Of a DNA stretch of 64,000 nt, positions 23,487 to 31,700 are shown piece by piece (the first letter of the stretch is position 1; the number at the start of each line of letters is the position of its first letter). The stretch comes from Sphingomonas sp. UV9 (GTDB lineage Bacteria > Pseudomonadota > Alphaproteobacteria > Sphingomonadales > Sphingomonadaceae). The translations under genes were made by a program, and so were the position numbers. The notes under the pieces are model-generated. The model was given only the letters and a program-made list of their open reading frames with translations. It was not told the origin of the DNA and made no database searches. The stretch lies in the NCBI RefSeq assembly GCF_004101245.1, contig NZ_SCIN01000002.1, forward strand, positions 682,001 to 746,000, given 5' to 3'.

Positions 23487-24005
23487 ATGTCGCTCAAGGA
23501 ATTCGCGGGCACGCTGCCCGACTACGCCAAGGATATCCGTCTCAACGTCGGCTCGCTGCTGAACGAGACGCACCTCAGCGACCAGCGCAAATACGGCCTG
23601 CTGCTCACCTGCGCGCACGGCTCGGGCTACAAGCCGCTGGTCGAGGCCGCCGAGGCCGAATGCGCGCCCAAGCTCTCGCCCGAGGCCGCCAACGCAGCCC
23701 GCGCCGCCGCCGCCGTGATGGCGATGAACAACGTCTATTACCGCTTCACGCATCTTGCCGGAAACCAGGAATACCGCAACATGCCGGCCAAGCTGCGCAT
23801 GAACGTGATCGGCCAGCCCGGCATCGACAAGGTCGATTTCGAGCTGTTCAGCCTCGCGGTATCGGCGATGAACGGCTGCGGCATGTGCATCGACAGCCAC
23901 GAGCAGATCCTGAAGAAGGCCGGCGTTACCGCGGAAGCGATCCAGACCTCGGTCCGGATCGGCGCGGTAATGGCGGCGGTAGCCACGGTCCACGCCACGT
24001 TGTGA
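23487..24005 (+). CDS. ahpD: Alkyl hydroperoxidase AhpD
   Basis: A 172-residue carboxymuconolactone-decarboxylase-fold protein that reduces AhpC, usually with electrons from lipoylated proteins. NGCGMCIDSHE holds the redox pair Cys131/Cys134 and His138, and Glu119 completes the relay, matching the Glu-Cys-Cys-His set of characterised AhpD. The length fits the family. It is cotranscribed with ahpC, with a family C palindrome in the 143-nt gap. Confidence 0.94.
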   Translation: MSLKEFAGTLPDYAKDIRLNVGSLLNETHLSDQRKYGLLLTCAHGSGYKPLVEAAEAECAPKLSPEAANAARAAAAVMAMNNVYYRFTHLAGNQEYRNMPAKLRMNVIGQPGIDKVDFELFSLAVSAMNGCGMCIDSHEQILKKAGVTAEAIQTSVRIGAVMAAVATVHATL

Positions 24006-24030
24006 GCTGACCGCGGCACCAGATACTTCG

Positions 24031-24124
24031 TCATGCCGGGCTCGTTCCGGCTCCACCGTTCCGCACATGTCTCAAGGTGTTGGTTTGCGGCATGGTGGAC
24101 CCCGGAACAAGTCCGGGGTGACGA
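24031..24124. repeat. Imperfect palindromic element, family F
   Basis: CGTCATGCCGGGCTCGTTCC and its imperfect inverted form (GGAACAAGTCCGGGGTGACG) bound a stretch with inner complementary segments (CCACCGTTCCGCA against TGCGGCATGGTGG). It lies between the convergent ahpD and TauE-type genes. Confidence 0.6.
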
Positions 24125-24163
24125 GGTATTCGGGGGAGCGTCCCTGACGGCCCCCTCTGGCGC

Positions 24164-24937
24164 TTAGTGCCAGATCGCGCGGTACAGGCCGAACAGGCTC
24201 GTGATCGTCAGGATCACGCCGACCATCAGCATCAGCGTCTTCGCCGGTACGCGCTTGGCCAGCATCGCCCCGAACGGAGCCGCCAGCACGCCGCCGATCA
24301 GCAGCCCCACGGTAGCCTGCGTAAACGCCGCCCAGCCGAGCTGCGTGATGAACGTCGCCGAGATCGTCGCGGTCAGGAAGAACTCGGCGGTGTTGACCGT
24401 GCCGATCGTGGTCCGCGGGCTCGCGCCCTGCACAAGCAGGTTCGACGTCACCACCGGGCCCCAGCCGCCGCCGCCTGCCGCGTCCAGAAAGCCCCCGACC
24501 AGCCCGAGCGGCTCGACGATCTTCGGCTCCTTCTGCTTCGGCGGATAGCGAAGCCCGCGATACAGCAGGTACACACCGATCGACGTCAGATACGCCAGGA
24601 TGAACGGTTTCGCCGTGCTCGCGTCGATGTTCGACAGCACATACGCGCCGAGCACCCCGCCGATCACGCCCGGGATCATCAGCCGCAGGAAGAGCGTCCA
24701 GTTGACGTTCTTGTGGAGCACATGGCTGATCCCCGATACCGCGGTCGTGAATGTCTCGACGGTATGCACCCCCGCCGACGCCGCGGCGGGTGGCACGCCG
24801 ACCCAGAGCAGCAGCGTGTTCGAAATCACCCCGAACGCCATCCCGAGCGCGCCATCGACGATCTGCGCGGCGAACCCGACCAGGATGAACGGCAGCAGCG
24901 TTTCGAAGCTCAAGGTTGTCAGGTCGAACATCGGCAT
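24164..24937 (-). CDS. TauE/SafE-family membrane permease (sulfite exporter-like)
   Basis: A 257-residue membrane protein with eight or so helices. IVDGALGMAFGVISNTLLL in the first repeat and GLVGGFLDAAGGGGWGPVVTSNLL in the second are the paired signatures of the TauE/SafE (DUF81) family. Members export sulfite, sulfoacetate or other small organic anions. CysE, the serine acetyltransferase of cysteine synthesis, is encoded divergently 165 nt away, which is weak support for a sulfur-related substrate. Confidence 0.86.
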   Translation of the reverse strand: MPMFDLTTLSFETLLPFILVGFAAQIVDGALGMAFGVISNTLLLWVGVPPAAASAGVHTVETFTTAVSGISHVLHKNVNWTLFLRLMIPGVIGGVLGAYVLSNIDASTAKPFILAYLTSIGVYLLYRGLRYPPKQKEPKIVEPLGLVGGFLDAAGGGGWGPVVTSNLLVQGASPRTTIGTVNTAEFFLTATISATFITQLGWAAFTQATVGLLIGGVLAAPFGAMLAKRVPAKTLMLMVGVILTITSLFGLYRAIWH

Positions 24938-25102
24938 CCTCTCGATATCGCCGCAAACTGCAACGCGCCGGCTTATCCCACAACAAAGATAGGCTTTACC
25001 CCGATCCCGATGGCCTAATCGGGGCGACTCGTCGCCGCGGGGCCGGTTCTGGAAATCAGCCGGTTGATACCCTAGATACGGAGATCGCGAAGGGGACTGC
25101 CG

Positions 25103-25807
25103 ATGTCGAGCGGATTACTGGCCTATCTGGATTCGATCCGCGCCCGCGATCCGGCCCCGCATTCGCGCGCTGAGATCATGCTGTATCCCGGCGTCTGGGC
25201 GCTCGGCTATCACCGCATCGCGCACCGCCTGTACAAGGCGAAGCTCTATTTCTTCGCGCGCTGCGTCAATCACTGGTCGCGCTTCACGACCGCGATCGAC
25301 ATCCATCCGGGCGCGACGATCGGTCGCAATTTCTTCATCGACCACGGCTTCGTCGTGATCGGGGAGACCGCGGAGATCGGCGACGACGTCACGATCTACC
25401 AGTGCGTCACCTTGGGTGGCACCAGCCCCGACAACGGGGTGCAGGGCAAGCGCCACCCGACCATCTCCGACGGCGCGATCATCGGCTCTGGTGCGCAGGT
25501 GCTGGGGCCGATCACGCTCGGCAAGCGCTCGCGGGTCGGCGCCAACGCGGTTGTCACGCGCGACGTGCCCGAGGGCACGACCGTCGTCGGCATCCCCGCG
25601 CGCGCGACCACGATCGAGGGGGGCAATGCGCCCGAGATGCCGCGATTCGTGCCTTACGGTACGCCGTGCAGCGAGATGTTCGATCCCGCCACGCAGAAGA
25701 TGGAGATGATGCGCTGCGAGCTGGAGACGATGCGCAAGCGGCTCGACGCGCTGCTCGCCGACGGCCAGGTCGAGGACCGCCTAGAGGACCGCCGCGACCG
25801 CGCATGA
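25103..25807 (+). CDS. cysE: Serine O-acetyltransferase
   Basis: A 234-residue left-handed beta-helix acyltransferase that makes O-acetylserine, the acceptor for sulfide in cysteine synthesis. A helical N-terminal part (DPAPHSRAEIMLYPG, HRIAHRLY) precedes hexapeptide repeats with IDIHPGATIGRNFFIDHG, where the His is the catalytic type, then VTLGGTS and GKRHPTISDGAIIGSGA. The C-terminal tail is longer than in the short forms. DUF2794 follows after 16 nt, so the two are probably one transcript. Confidence 0.95.
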   Translation: MSSGLLAYLDSIRARDPAPHSRAEIMLYPGVWALGYHRIAHRLYKAKLYFFARCVNHWSRFTTAIDIHPGATIGRNFFIDHGFVVIGETAEIGDDVTIYQCVTLGGTSPDNGVQGKRHPTISDGAIIGSGAQVLGPITLGKRSRVGANAVVTRDVPEGTTVVGIPARATTIEGGNAPEMPRFVPYGTPCSEMFDPATQKMEMMRCELETMRKRLDALLADGQVEDRLEDRRDRA

Positions 25808-25823
25808 TGAAGCAGTATGCCTG

Positions 25824-26165
25824 ATGGGTATCGTCACCCCGTTCCCGACCCCTTCCAAAGCGACCCAGATCGGCTTCGAGCGCCTCGAACTGACGCGCAT
25901 CCTTGACCTTTACGGCCGGATGGTCGCGGCGGGCCATTGGCGCGACTATGCGATCGACCTCGGCAAGGATGCCGCCGTCTTTGCCGCCTTCCGCCGCGCC
26001 GCTGAACGTCCCGAATTCAGGATCGAGAAGCGACCCTCGCTGCGTAACAAGCAAGGCATGTGGGCGCTGATCGGCGAAGCGGGGGTGGTACTGAAGCGGG
26101 GGCACGAGCTTGGGCCGGTGCTGGCGCCGATCGAGCGGCGGTTCATGAAGCTGGTCGAAGACTGA
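25824..26165 (+). CDS. DUF2794 domain protein
   Basis: A 113-residue protein made almost entirely of the DUF2794 domain found across alphaproteobacteria: FERLELTRILDLYGRMVAAG, HWRDYAIDLGKDAAVFAAFR and FRIEKRPSLRNKQGM are the conserved blocks. It has no membrane segment or known catalytic residues; the biochemical role is unknown. It follows cysE closely on the same strand. Confidence 0.85.
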   Translation: MGIVTPFPTPSKATQIGFERLELTRILDLYGRMVAAGHWRDYAIDLGKDAAVFAAFRRAAERPEFRIEKRPSLRNKQGMWALIGEAGVVLKRGHELGPVLAPIERRFMKLVED

Positions 26166-26176
26166 GGCAACCCATC

Positions 26177-26301
26177 CATCCTCCCCCGCCAGGGGGAGGT
26201 GGCTGGCGTTTGCCAGACGGAGGGGGAGGAAAGGAAAACCCTTGTTCCGTGTCCTCCCCCTTCGTCGCCTTCGGCGCCACCTCCCCCTGGCGGGCGAGGA
26301 T
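26177..26301. repeat. Dispersed palindromic element, family D
   Basis: ATCCTCCCCCGCCAGGGGGA at one end and the imperfect reverse complement at the other, with inner GCGTTTGCCAGACGG against CCTTCGTCGCCTTCGG. Sister copies are at 28311-28438 and 52281-52404. All three lie between genes that converge, with a short TGTTCCGTGTCC or GACACGGAGCA block in the centre. Confidence 0.85.
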
Positions 26302-26310
26302 TCTAGACAT

Positions 26311-27615
26311 TTAGACCAGGACCGGCGCCGCGGCCCGATCCGCTTCCCCGAACACCCGAAGATAGCGTGCGATCTCCGTCGGTTCGCCCGTCGCCTTGGC
26401 GGGATTGTCCGATAGTTTCACCGCCGGGCGGCCGTTGGCCGCGATCACCTTGCAGACCAGCGAAATCGGCTCCAGCGCGGTCGCCTCGTCCGGATCGCAG
26501 CCGCGGAAGTCGTTGGTCAGGTTGGTGCCCCAGCCGAAGCTCATGCGTACCCGGCCGTGGAAATGCCCGTACACCTGCTCGATCGTGTCGATGTCCATGC
26601 CGTCCGAAAAGATCAGCAGCTTGGTCTTCGGATCCACACCCTGTTCCTCCCACCACCGGATGATCTGCTCCCCCCCCGCGATCGGCGGCGCGCTGTCGGG
26701 GCGAAAGCCGGTCCACTCGGCCAGCCAGTGCGGCGCGTTGCGCAGGAACGCGGTCGTGCCGAACGCGTCGGGCAGCGCGATCAGCAGGTTGCCGTTATAA
26801 TGCTGTCGCCAATGCTCGAGCACGCGGTAGGGCGATTCGGCCAGTTCGGCGTCGCTCTCGGCCAGCGCGGCGGTCACCATCGGCAGTTCGTGCGCGTTCG
26901 TCCCGATCGCCTCGAGGTCGGCATCCATCGCCAGCAGGACGTTCGACGTGCCGATGAACCGGTGCCCAAGCCCTTCCTTCAGCGCCTCGACGCACCAGCG
27001 CTGCCACAGAAAGCCGTGCCGCCGCCGCGTGCCGAAGTCCGACAGCACGAGGTCGGGCAATTCGCGCAACCGCTCGACCTTCTCCCACAGCTTGGCCTTG
27101 GCGCGCGCATAGACGATGTCGAGCGCGAACCGCCCCCGATCGCGCAGGGCCGCGCGCGACTTCAGTTCGTTGATGATCGTCAGCGCCGGGATTTCCCACA
27201 TCGTCGTGTGCGACCATGGGCCCTCGAAATGGAGCTCGTACTGGCCGTCGACTTTGCGCAGATCGTACGCCGGTAGCTGGAACTCGGCGAGCCAACCCAG
27301 AAACTCCGGCCCGAACATCTTCTGCTTCCCGTAGAAGCTGTTGCCCGCGAGCCAGATCAGCTCCTTCTTCGCAAACCTGAGCGTCCGCGCGTGATCGAGT
27401 TGCGCGCGCAGTTCGGCCTCGTCGACGATCTCTGCCAGCCGCACGGTCTTCGTCCGGTTGATCAGCGCGAAGGTGGCGGTGACGTCCGGATATGCCTGGC
27501 GGATCATCTGCAACATCAGCAGCTTGTAGAAATCGGTATCGAGCAGGCTGCGCACGATCGGATCGAGCCGGAAATTGTGATTGTACGTCCGGGTGGCGAT
27601 ATCGGTCACGGCCAT
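26311..27615 (-). CDS. pncB: Nicotinate phosphoribosyltransferase
   Basis: A 434-residue enzyme that joins nicotinate to PRPP with ATP hydrolysis in NAD salvage. [20 protein letters not shown] is the standard N-terminus, [21 protein letters not shown] contains the phosphorylated His region, and [20 protein letters not shown] and [17 protein letters not shown] form the C-terminal phosphoribosyl site. The start at 27615 has AGGAG upstream; a frame to 27675 is less likely. It is divergent from a nicotinamidase-like gene (83 nt apart), which would supply its substrate. Confidence 0.95.
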   Translation of the reverse strand: MAVTDIATRTYNHNFRLDPIVRSLLDTDFYKLLMLQMIRQAYPDVTATFALINRTKTVRLAEIVDEAELRAQLDHARTLRFAKKELIWLAGNSFYGKQKMFGPEFLGWLAEFQLPAYDLRKVDGQYELHFEGPWSHTTMWEIPALTIINELKSRAALRDRGRFALDIVYARAKAKLWEKVERLRELPDLVLSDFGTRRRHGFLWQRWCVEALKEGLGHRFIGTSNVLLAMDADLEAIGTNAHELPMVTAALAESDAELAESPYRVLEHWRQHYNGNLLIALPDAFGTTAFLRNAPHWLAEWTGFRPDSAPPIAGGEQIIRWWEEQGVDPKTKLLIFSDGMDIDTIEQVYGHFHGRVRMSFGWGTNLTNDFRGCDPDEATALEPISLVCKVIAANGRPAVKLSDNPAKATGEPTEIARYLRVFGEADRAAAPVLV

Positions 27616-27698
27616 GCGCGTGGGCTCCTGCGTTGCTTGGCGCTGCGGGTGTCCGAGAAGACGCGAGTGTGTCAAGCAGCGGCCAAAGGAGACGGGCG

Positions 27699-28286
27699 AT
27701 GGCGCGGTTCGTGGTCGTGGTGGATACGCAGTGGGATTTCATGGCGGAGCAGGGCGCGCTGAGCGTGGCGGGAGCGGCGGCTCTGGTCGCGCCGATGCGG
27801 GCGTGGCTAGCCGCGCTGGAGCCCGGCGATACCGCGGGCGTCCTGTTCACCTTCGACACGCATTTCGTCGAGACCTATCCGACATCGCCCGAGGCGGAGA
27901 TGTTCCCGATCCACTGCGTTCGCGGCACGCAAGGGTGGGGCAACATGCTCGATGTGGCATCGGTCGATGCGGCGATTCCGGCGTGGCGGATCGAGAAGGG
28001 GGTGTTCGACATGTGGGCCGAGCCGGGGCTGGCGATCGAGGACGCGCGCGATGCGGGACGGCCGACGATCCCGCGGGACGAGTTTTTTGCAGGGCTCGCC
28101 GCCAAGGGGATCAACGAGGTCACGGTGATCGGTGTCGCGGCGGACTATTGCGTCCGCTGGGCGGTCGAGGGACTGATCGCCCGCGGCTTTGCGGTCACGG
28201 TTCCCGCCGGGCTCACGCGGGGTATCGAACGCCAGATCGACGTGGTCGCGTCAGAGGATTTCGCCGGCAAGGTCGTCGTCGTTTGA
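27699..28286 (+). CDS. pncA: Nicotinamidase-like cysteine hydrolase (isochorismatase superfamily)
   Basis: A 195-residue hydrolase. The catalytic triad is visible as Asp9 (VVVDTQWDF), Lys100 ([11 protein letters not shown]) and Cys151 ([12 protein letters not shown]). A metal-binding group Asp53, His55 and His72 (FTFDTHF and PIHC) is the pattern of true nicotinamidases. It should hydrolyse nicotinamide to nicotinate, feeding PncB, whose gene is divergent next to it. AAAGGAG lies about 8 nt before the ATG. The head is slightly shorter than in E. coli PncA. Confidence 0.88.
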   Translation: MARFVVVVDTQWDFMAEQGALSVAGAAALVAPMRAWLAALEPGDTAGVLFTFDTHFVETYPTSPEAEMFPIHCVRGTQGWGNMLDVASVDAAIPAWRIEKGVFDMWAEPGLAIEDARDAGRPTIPRDEFFAGLAAKGINEVTVIGVAADYCVRWAVEGLIARGFAVTVPAGLTRGIERQIDVVASEDFAGKVVVV

Positions 28287-28310
28287 CCTGCAGAAACGAT
28301 GGATGAACGA

Positions 28311-28438
28311 TCCTCCCCCGCCAGGGGGAGGTGGCAGGCGGAGCCTGACGGGGGGGGCGGTAAGGGAGAACCGCTGCTCCGTGTTCTCCCCCTCCGTCTG
28401 GCAAGTGCCAGCCACCTCCCCCCGCCAGGGGGAGGATT
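28311..28438. repeat. Dispersed palindromic element, family D
   Basis: Same ends as the 26177-26301 copy (CCTCCCCCGCCAGGGGGAGG and its reverse complement), with inner GCAGGCGGAGCCTGACGG against CCGTCTGGCAAGTGCC. It fills the gap between the convergent nicotinamidase-like and GH130 genes. Confidence 0.85.
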
Positions 28439-28453
28439 GGTGGAGTCCGGTGC

Positions 28454-29749
28454 TTACGCCATCGCCGCAATCAACCGCCCGACATCGACCGTCGCGAACG
28501 AGGCGAAGTTGTCGGCCACGCCGAACGGCAGCAACAGCGTGCGGCCATGCACGATCCCGCCACAGCTATAGACGACGTTGGGCACATAGCCGTCGCGTTC
28601 CTTGGGGCTCGGCACGATCAGTGGCTCGGTCATCCGCTTGAGCAATTTGGTGGGGTCGGCCTTGTCGAGCAGGCACGCACCGACGCAGTAATTGCGGACG
28701 CTGCCGACGCCGTGGGTCAGCACCAGCCAGCCCTCGTCGATTTCGATCGGTGAGCCGCAATTGCCCATCTGGATAAATTCCCACGGCCATTTCGGCTCGA
28801 CGATCCTGGTGCCGCCCTCCCAGGTCAGCAGATCGTCCGAGGTGAGGTACCAGATGTTCTCGTTGTCCTGCCGCCCGAGCATCGCATAGCGGCTATCGAT
28901 TTTCCGGGGGAACAGCGCCATGCCCTTGGTACCGGCGACCGCGCCGCGCATCGGTTGCATCTCGAACGTCTTGAAGTCCTCGCCGCGGAGCAGTTCGCAG
29001 CGCGTCTCCGAGCCGCTGAACGCGGTGTAGGTGCCGAGATACTGGACCTCGCCGGCATCCTCGAACCGGACCAGCCGCAGATCCTCGATCCCCTGGCGCT
29101 GGCTCGGCAGGATCGGGAAGAGCACGGTCTCGGACACCGCGCGACTGTTGCCGCATTGCAGGCGGGTGGGGCCGCCATCGGTCGCGCCCTGGTCCGACGG
29201 CTCGATCCGCGGCGGCACCGCGGTCCGGCTGGCGGGATCGACCGAAAAGCCGTCCTGCGGCGACCAGCTGCCGGTGCGGAACGTGACCGACGATACGTGA
29301 CCCTCGCCGATCCCGCGCAGCGACAGGATAAAGCGGAGGCCATCGTCGGGCGCACCTGTCTGGTCGGGATGCAGGACCATGCTCGGGTTGAACAGCGCGG
29401 CGGCCTCGAACGAGTATTCCTCGCTCAGATACGCACCGATCAGCACCTGCTGGTCGCGCGTGATCGCGCGCGTGTCGTGCACCACCGCCATGACCTCGCC
29501 GAAGCGGTGGAGCAGGAGGTCGTCGACGTCGCGGTGACGCTCGTCGAGCGACTCCGTGACACGCTTGCGTTCGGCGTGAAGCTCGTCGTGCGTGAGCGAC
29601 AGGACGCGGTCGATCACGCGCTCGGCACGGGGATGGCCCTCGACCTTGAACGGGCCGGGATATTCGACGTTGAACGGGCGGATCACGGTCCGCGATGGAT
29701 CGGGTCGAAGCTGGATGCTGGAGAAGGCGACGAGATCGGGTTCGGCCAT
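28454..29749 (-). CDS. Glycoside hydrolase/phosphorylase family 130 protein
   Basis: A 431-residue five-bladed propeller enzyme with no signal peptide, so cytoplasmic. FNPSMVLHPDQ, LSLRGIGEGHVSSVTFRTG, KGMALFPRKIDSRYAML, ENIWYLTSDDL, QMGNCGSPIEIDEGWLVLTHGVG and VVYSCGG are the ordered GH130 blocks. Known members phosphorolyse or hydrolyse beta-mannosides (mannosyl-glucose, mannobiose, beta-1,2-mannosides). The long N-terminal helix (DELHAERKRVTESLDERHRDVDD) resembles the family 130 group with an added N-terminal domain. It stands alone without other mannan genes, so the substrate is uncertain. Confidence 0.88.
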   Translation of the reverse strand: MAEPDLVAFSSIQLRPDPSRTVIRPFNVEYPGPFKVEGHPRAERVIDRVLSLTHDELHAERKRVTESLDERHRDVDDLLLHRFGEVMAVVHDTRAITRDQQVLIGAYLSEEYSFEAAALFNPSMVLHPDQTGAPDDGLRFILSLRGIGEGHVSSVTFRTGSWSPQDGFSVDPASRTAVPPRIEPSDQGATDGGPTRLQCGNSRAVSETVLFPILPSQRQGIEDLRLVRFEDAGEVQYLGTYTAFSGSETRCELLRGEDFKTFEMQPMRGAVAGTKGMALFPRKIDSRYAMLGRQDNENIWYLTSDDLLTWEGGTRIVEPKWPWEFIQMGNCGSPIEIDEGWLVLTHGVGSVRNYCVGACLLDKADPTKLLKRMTEPLIVPSPKERDGYVPNVVYSCGGIVHGRTLLLPFGVADNFASFATVDVGRLIAAMA

Positions 29750-30252
29750 AAACGGCTCCGGTTTGGCGGACAGACGCGAGGTGGTGAGGCACGAACGTGT
29801 CCGCCATGAACGTCGAAACCGGTGGCATGGCTACATGAAAACGACGTCACGCAGCCGCGCCCGGCGGTATCGGCAACGTAAGCGAAACATGGGGGACAAG
29901 TTTGGCGGCCAGACCGCGGGTCCGATCTTTCGGCGATCGACGCGGACGGGGGCAGAGCTTGCAGACGCTAACATCACGGGCGCGAACATCACGGGCGCAA
30001 TCATCACGGGCGCAATCATCACGGTCGGGGTCCTGCGCGCTCGGCCAGCATGCACCGCGATCGCGGCACCGCGACATCAAGGAAGAGCCGATCCAGCGCT
30101 CGGCCTGCCGGCGTTGCGGCGCGACGATCGTCAAGTCCGCGGTCAGCCGCCGATGGATCGTTTCCGGCTTGCTCGGCTGAGCCGACGGCCTTGACAGTAC
30201 CAGGGCCAACACGAGGGCCAACACGAGGGCCAACACGAGGGGGAGTATCAGC
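29750..30252. other. Intergenic region with two short tandem repeats
   Basis: I see no convincing gene in these 503 nt; the open frames present are of repetitive or shadow composition. Four 15-bp units based on AACATCACGGGCGCG lie at 29970-30029, with slight changes. Three exact 12-bp units GGGCCAACACGA lie at 30203-30238, directly against the GGGGGAG ribosome-binding site of the next gene, and TTGACA occurs at 30191-30196 just upstream. Unit-number changes there would alter the leader of the Spy-like gene. Confidence 0.7.
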
Positions 30253-30795
30253 ATGAAGACGACGAAATGGGTGGGGCCCTTGATGGGCGCGGCGATGCTG
30301 GCGTTGCCGGTGTCGGCAGCCGCGCAGGATCATGGCGGACATGGAGAACGCGGCCCGATCTCGAGGACGATGATGGCGCAGATGCAGGCGCGCGAGGCCG
30401 ATGACATCGCGCTGCTGCTGAACCTGCGCGCCAACCAACGCCCGGCCCTTGCCGCATTCCTGGGCTCGATGACGCCGCCGCCGCCGCCATGGGTAGGGGA
30501 GGGCCGGTCGGCGCGGGACGGGCCGCAAACCATGCCGCCAAGGGAGGGTTTCGCCCAGCACCTCGACCGGATGACGCAGGATACGGCGCGGCATTCGGCC
30601 GAAGACCTGCAACGCATTGCGGCGGCCCGCAAGTTCTACGATGCGCTCGATCCGACGCAGCGCCGGGCGTTCGAGGCGCTGCTGCGATTGCGGCATGGCA
30701 GGGGCCCGGGGTTCGGTCCGATGGGGCAGGATCCAATCAGGATGGGCGGGGACGGTCCACCTCACCCGATGGGCAGGATGCCGCCGCGACCTTGA
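30253..30795 (+). CDS. Spy/CpxP-like periplasmic LTXXQ-family protein
   Basis: A 180-residue exported protein. The signal peptide (about 1-24, ending VSAAAQ) is followed by HGGHGERG, a helical region with LRANQRPALAAFL and later LDPTQRRAFEALLRL; these are the two LTxxQ-type motifs of the Spy/CpxP family. The C-terminus is Gly/Pro/Met/His-rich. Family members are ATP-independent chaperones or envelope-stress and metal sensors. GGGGGAG precedes the ATG, just after a 12-bp tandem repeat. A two-component system is encoded 0.9 kb away on the other strand. Confidence 0.78.
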   Translation: MKTTKWVGPLMGAAMLALPVSAAAQDHGGHGERGPISRTMMAQMQAREADDIALLLNLRANQRPALAAFLGSMTPPPPPWVGEGRSARDGPQTMPPREGFAQHLDRMTQDTARHSAEDLQRIAAARKFYDALDPTQRRAFEALLRLRHGRGPGFGPMGQDPIRMGGDGPPHPMGRMPPRP

Positions 30796-30865
30796 TCGGT
30801 GGGGCCTGACGAAGTCGCGTCGGTGTCGCTCTTCGTCATAACGCTCTTCGTCAGAAGCGGCGACG

Positions 30866-31624
30866 TCAGGGCTCGCGCGGTTCCGGTGGCGGGACGACCG
30901 GCTGGTCCGAGCCATTCCGCCACGTCTCACCGCCCGCGCGTGGCAGTTCGCCGCGGGTCAGCGCGCCGTCGCGGTTCCGGTCGAGCGCCGCGAACCGCGT
31001 CGTCGCAGCCTTGGCGAACTCGCCTCGATCGACGCCCCGGTTGAGATTGACGTCTGCCGCGATCACCGGCTCGGGCAGGTCGAAGAATCCAAAGCGGGCC
31101 GCGCCGATGCGCTCGTGGACGATCGCGCTCTTCTTGCCGTTGCCGTCGCCGCTGCCGAACTGCATGGCTTGGCCCGCTGCCCCGCCACCACCGGGGCCGC
31201 CACCGCCGCGACCTCTTTCGCCGCCGCGTCGCCCGCCGCCCTCTGAGGCGGGGCCACGCCCACCCGATCCGACCCGAATTTCGGGAACCAGGACATTCTC
31301 GTAATAGGCGATATCGTCGGGATCGATCTCGCCGTCCTTGCCGCGATCGAGCACCGCGAAGAACTGCGCGGCGTCGCGCTGGAACTCGGCCAGTGTGATC
31401 CGTCCGTCGCCATCGGCATCGGCGCCGGTAAACCACAGATCCTGCGCCGCCCCCGATCGCAGCGACGCGCGAAACGGCTCGCCCATCGGGCTGATGAAGA
31501 GCTGGCCCCTGCCACGTTCGATACCGCCATGGGCGCGGTTGCGCCCGCTCCCGCGAGCCGGCGGACCCGGCGTGGCGCATCCCGCGAGCATAGCGGCGAC
31601 GCCGATCATCAGGACGATACGCAT
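30866..31624 (-). CDS. EF-hand lipoprotein with four calcium-loop motifs
   Basis: A 252-residue lipoprotein: MRIVLMIGVAAMLAGCAT has lipobox LAGC (Cys16), which fixes the start at 31624. Two EF-hand pairs flank a Gly/Arg-rich linker (about 119-155). DADGDGRITLAE (69-80) is a canonical 12-residue loop, DRGKDGEIDPDD (93-104) and DRNRDGALTRGE (215-226) are near-canonical, and DVNLNRGVDRGE (191-202) is degenerate. It should bind calcium in the periplasm or at the outer membrane. It lies 76 nt downstream of the histidine kinase gene in the same direction, probably in its operon. Confidence 0.85.
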   Translation of the reverse strand: MRIVLMIGVAAMLAGCATPGPPARGSGRNRAHGGIERGRGQLFISPMGEPFRASLRSGAAQDLWFTGADADGDGRITLAEFQRDAAQFFAVLDRGKDGEIDPDDIAYYENVLVPEIRVGSGGRGPASEGGGRRGGERGRGGGGPGGGGAAGQAMQFGSGDGNGKKSAIVHERIGAARFGFFDLPEPVIAADVNLNRGVDRGEFAKAATTRFAALDRNRDGALTRGELPRAGGETWRNGSDQPVVPPPEPREP

Positions 31625-31700
31625 GCAAACTCCCGTGCTGCCAGATGGTGCGTCAGACACGCCGATCATTGCCGCGATGTGTCCGGCGCAGACGGCCGGC

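Noticed and set aside
29970..30238. CRISPR-like array
   Set aside because: Units are 12-15 bp, directly adjacent without spacers, and no cas gene is present.
29847..30254. A 135-codon minus-strand frame starting with repeated LALVL
   Set aside because: The apparent signal peptide is only the translated 12-bp tandem repeat; the rest is Arg/Cys-rich shadow sequence.
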